The position numbers and the translations under genes are program-made. A stretch of 64,000 nt of DNA from Thauera butanivorans NBRC 103042 (GTDB taxonomy: Bacteria > Pseudomonadota > Gammaproteobacteria > Burkholderiales > Rhodocyclaceae). The stretch spans positions 1 to 64,000 of the forward strand of contig NZ_BCUG01000005.1 of NCBI RefSeq assembly GCF_001591165.1, in the 5' to 3' direction. Within the stretch, counting starts at the first letter, position 1; each line of letters begins with the position of its first letter. Below are positions 62,880 to 64,000 of this stretch, one piece after another. Below the pieces are notes generated by a model. The model was not told where the DNA came from, ran no database searches, and saw nothing but the letters and a program-made list of their open reading frames with translations.

Positions 62880-63779
62880 ATGGACTATTCGGGCCTACGG
62901 GCTTTCGTGATGACTGCCCAGGAGGGGAACCTGACGCGGGCGGCCGACCGGCTGTGCATCACCCAGCCGGCCCTGAGCCTGCAGCTCAAGAAGCTGCAGG
63001 GATCCCTCGGCCTGAGCCTGTTCGAACGCTTGCCGCGCGGCGTCCGCCTGACCCAGGCAGGCCGCCAGCTGTTGCCGGCGGCCGAGCGGGCGCTGGCGGC
63101 GGCTTCCGAGTTCCGTGCCGCGGCGGCCGACCTCAAGGGCAGCCTGATGGGCACGCTGCGCCTGGGCACCATCGTCGATCCGGAGTTCCTGCGCCTGGGG
63201 GTGTGCCTGCGCCTGCTTGCGGAGCGCCATCCCGGCGTGTCCTTCATGCTGAGCCACGGCATGTCGGGCGCGATGGCGCGGGAGGTGGAGGCGGGCAGCC
63301 TGGATGCCGCCTTCGCGATGGGCGCGCCGGGCCTGGAAGACTTGCGGGACCGCTTCCACGTCCTCGTGCTGACGGGTTTCATCTACCGCGTCGTCGCGCC
63401 GCCGAGCTGGGGCGGGCAGGTGCGGGGCAAGGGCTGGCGGGCGCTGGCCCAGCTGCCCTGGATCTGGACGCCGCCGGAGTCGGTGCATCACCGCCTGTTG
63501 AACCGTATCGCCGCGGCGGAGAATGTCGAGTTCAAGGTCGTGGCCCAGGTCGACCTGGAGCCTTCGATGATGGACCTGGTCAGGTCGGGCGTCGCGCTTT
63601 CGCTGGCGCGCGACAGCTTGGCTCTGCACGCTGCCCACGCCGACGGCGTGGTGATCGCCGACGCCGTCATGGTGCCGGCGGCGCTGGGCTTCATCTGCCG
63701 CAAGGACAGGGTCAAGGAGCCGCCGATCGTCGCCGCGATGGAAGCCGTCGCCGAAGCCTGGCGCGGCGACATGCGTTGA
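62880..63779 (+). CDS. LysR-family transcriptional regulator
   Basis: The 299-residue protein has an N-terminal winged HTH ([23 protein letters not shown], split as [14 protein letters not shown] and [29 protein letters not shown], split as [14 protein letters not shown] and [25 protein letters not shown], as [11 protein letters not shown] and TQAGRQLL). The remainder is a substrate-binding fold with [18 protein letters not shown]. It starts 2 bp after the copy-B repeat and is divergent from gntP. It therefore probably controls gntP, mmsA and itself in response to the pathway substrate. Confidence 0.92.
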   Translation: MDYSGLRAFVMTAQEGNLTRAADRLCITQPALSLQLKKLQGSLGLSLFERLPRGVRLTQAGRQLLPAAERALAAASEFRAAAADLKGSLMGTLRLGTIVDPEFLRLGVCLRLLAERHPGVSFMLSHGMSGAMAREVEAGSLDAAFAMGAPGLEDLRDRFHVLVLTGFIYRVVAPPSWGGQVRGKGWRALAQLPWIWTPPESVHHRLLNRIAAAENVEFKVVAQVDLEPSMMDLVRSGVALSLARDSLALHAAHADGVVIADAVMVPAALGFICRKDRVKEPPIVAAMEAVAEAWRGDMR

Positions 63780-64000
63780 GCGGCAAAATCCCACTGCGCT
63801 TTTCGTAGCAAGGTGCCATGTCGCGTTGCGTGCGACAAGGAGGCCTGCGCCGGCTGCAATGCACGAAAAGCTTGCGCAGGCAGTCACGAAAGTAAATGAT
63901 AATGGTCATCATTACTTGTTTCGGGAGCTGATCTCCGGGCTTTCCGCGAGTCTGGCTCATCTGACTGGAAGCATGGATGGCCTTGAATCAAACGATGGGC
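63780..64000. other. Intergenic region at window end
   Basis: No gene is seen in these 221 bp. A small hairpin occurs at 63819-63837 (TGTCGC/GCGACA), and a wider inverted repeat GCCTGCGC/GCGCAGGC lies at 63843-63881. The Fur-box-like site is annotated separately. A gene may begin just beyond the window. Confidence 0.4.
63895..63913 (+). promoter_or_regulatory. Fur-box-like operator
   Basis: AATGAT (63895-63900) and ATCATT (63908-63913) are perfect inverted mates around seven bases. The nested segment TGATAAT-G-GTCATCA agrees with the 7-1-7 Fur pattern at 12 of 14 positions. The surroundings are AT-rich against a GC-rich genome. It suggests that an iron-regulated gene begins downstream, outside the window. 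Confidence 0.6.

Noticed and set aside
1-64000. tRNA, rRNA and CRISPR arrays
   Set aside because: No conserved tRNA arms, rRNA segments or regularly spaced short repeats were recognised by eye anywhere in the window.

Overview
The window is high-GC bacterial DNA with densely packed, often overlapping genes. The LPS heptose pathway, an LPS core kinase cluster, cobalamin salvage genes and an MmsA-type dehydrogenase together suggest a betaproteobacterium, most likely of the Rhodocyclales (Thauera/Azoarcus-like). This placement is an inference from gene content and base composition. No rRNA, tRNA or CRISPR array was seen.

Region 1 (about 1-13.8 kb) is a surface-glycan locus on the + strand. It holds a parvulin-type foldase, a Wzm/Wzt-type ABC exporter whose ATPase carries a glycan-recognition domain, and two methyltransferases, one apparently fused to a kinase-like domain. 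An acyltransferase-3 protein, an MBOAT acyltransferase, a NodB-like deacetylase, a GNAT-like protein, an SGNH/DltD-like membrane protein and a GT2-GT4 fusion glycosyltransferase follow. Most adjacent genes overlap or nearly touch, so they are probably one operon. The locus ends in an ISAs1-family insertion that cuts off a further gene after about 20 codons, followed by an IS1380-family transposase remnant.

Region 2 (15.9-25.4 kb) carries rmlC and rmlA on the minus strand, and on the plus strand a carbamoyltransferase, two GT4 glycosyltransferases, a DUF6625-like protein, an O-antigen-ligase/polymerase-type protein and msbA. A collapsed Phd/PIN toxin-antitoxin locus follows.

Region 3 (26.0-35.3 kb, minus strand) is the LPS inner-core block: rfaE1, hldD, waaF, waaC, waaG, waaP and three more Kdo/WaaP-fold kinases. 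waaC contains an in-frame palindromic repeat element.

Region 4 (35.4-47.8 kb) is cobalamin salvage and uptake. On the minus strand are cobC, cobS, cobT and cobU, with a Uma2-family gene and a peptidase M48 remnant between cobT and cobU. On the plus strand a cobalamin riboswitch precedes two tandem btuB-type receptors, btuC, btuD, cobA and the a,c-diamide synthase gene.

Region 5 (47.9-56.5 kb) is mixed: psd, two CBS-domain proteins (one an HPP membrane protein), a CoA-transferase, an AI-2E-family permease, an internally deleted fdhD-like remnant, a YaiI family gene, a Tat-exported intradiol dioxygenase-like protein, an intact RHH/PIN toxin-antitoxin pair and a GlsB-type membrane protein.

Region 6 (56.6-64 kb) looks like a hydroxy-acid or valine-derived catabolic regulon. 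It holds a 3-hydroxyisobutyryl-CoA-hydrolase-like protein, a GMC oxidoreductase, MmsA and a GntP-type permease, with a divergent LysR regulator. A 46-bp sequence occurs twice, once before mmsA and once between gntP and lysR, and looks like the regulator's operator. The window ends with a Fur-box-like sequence.
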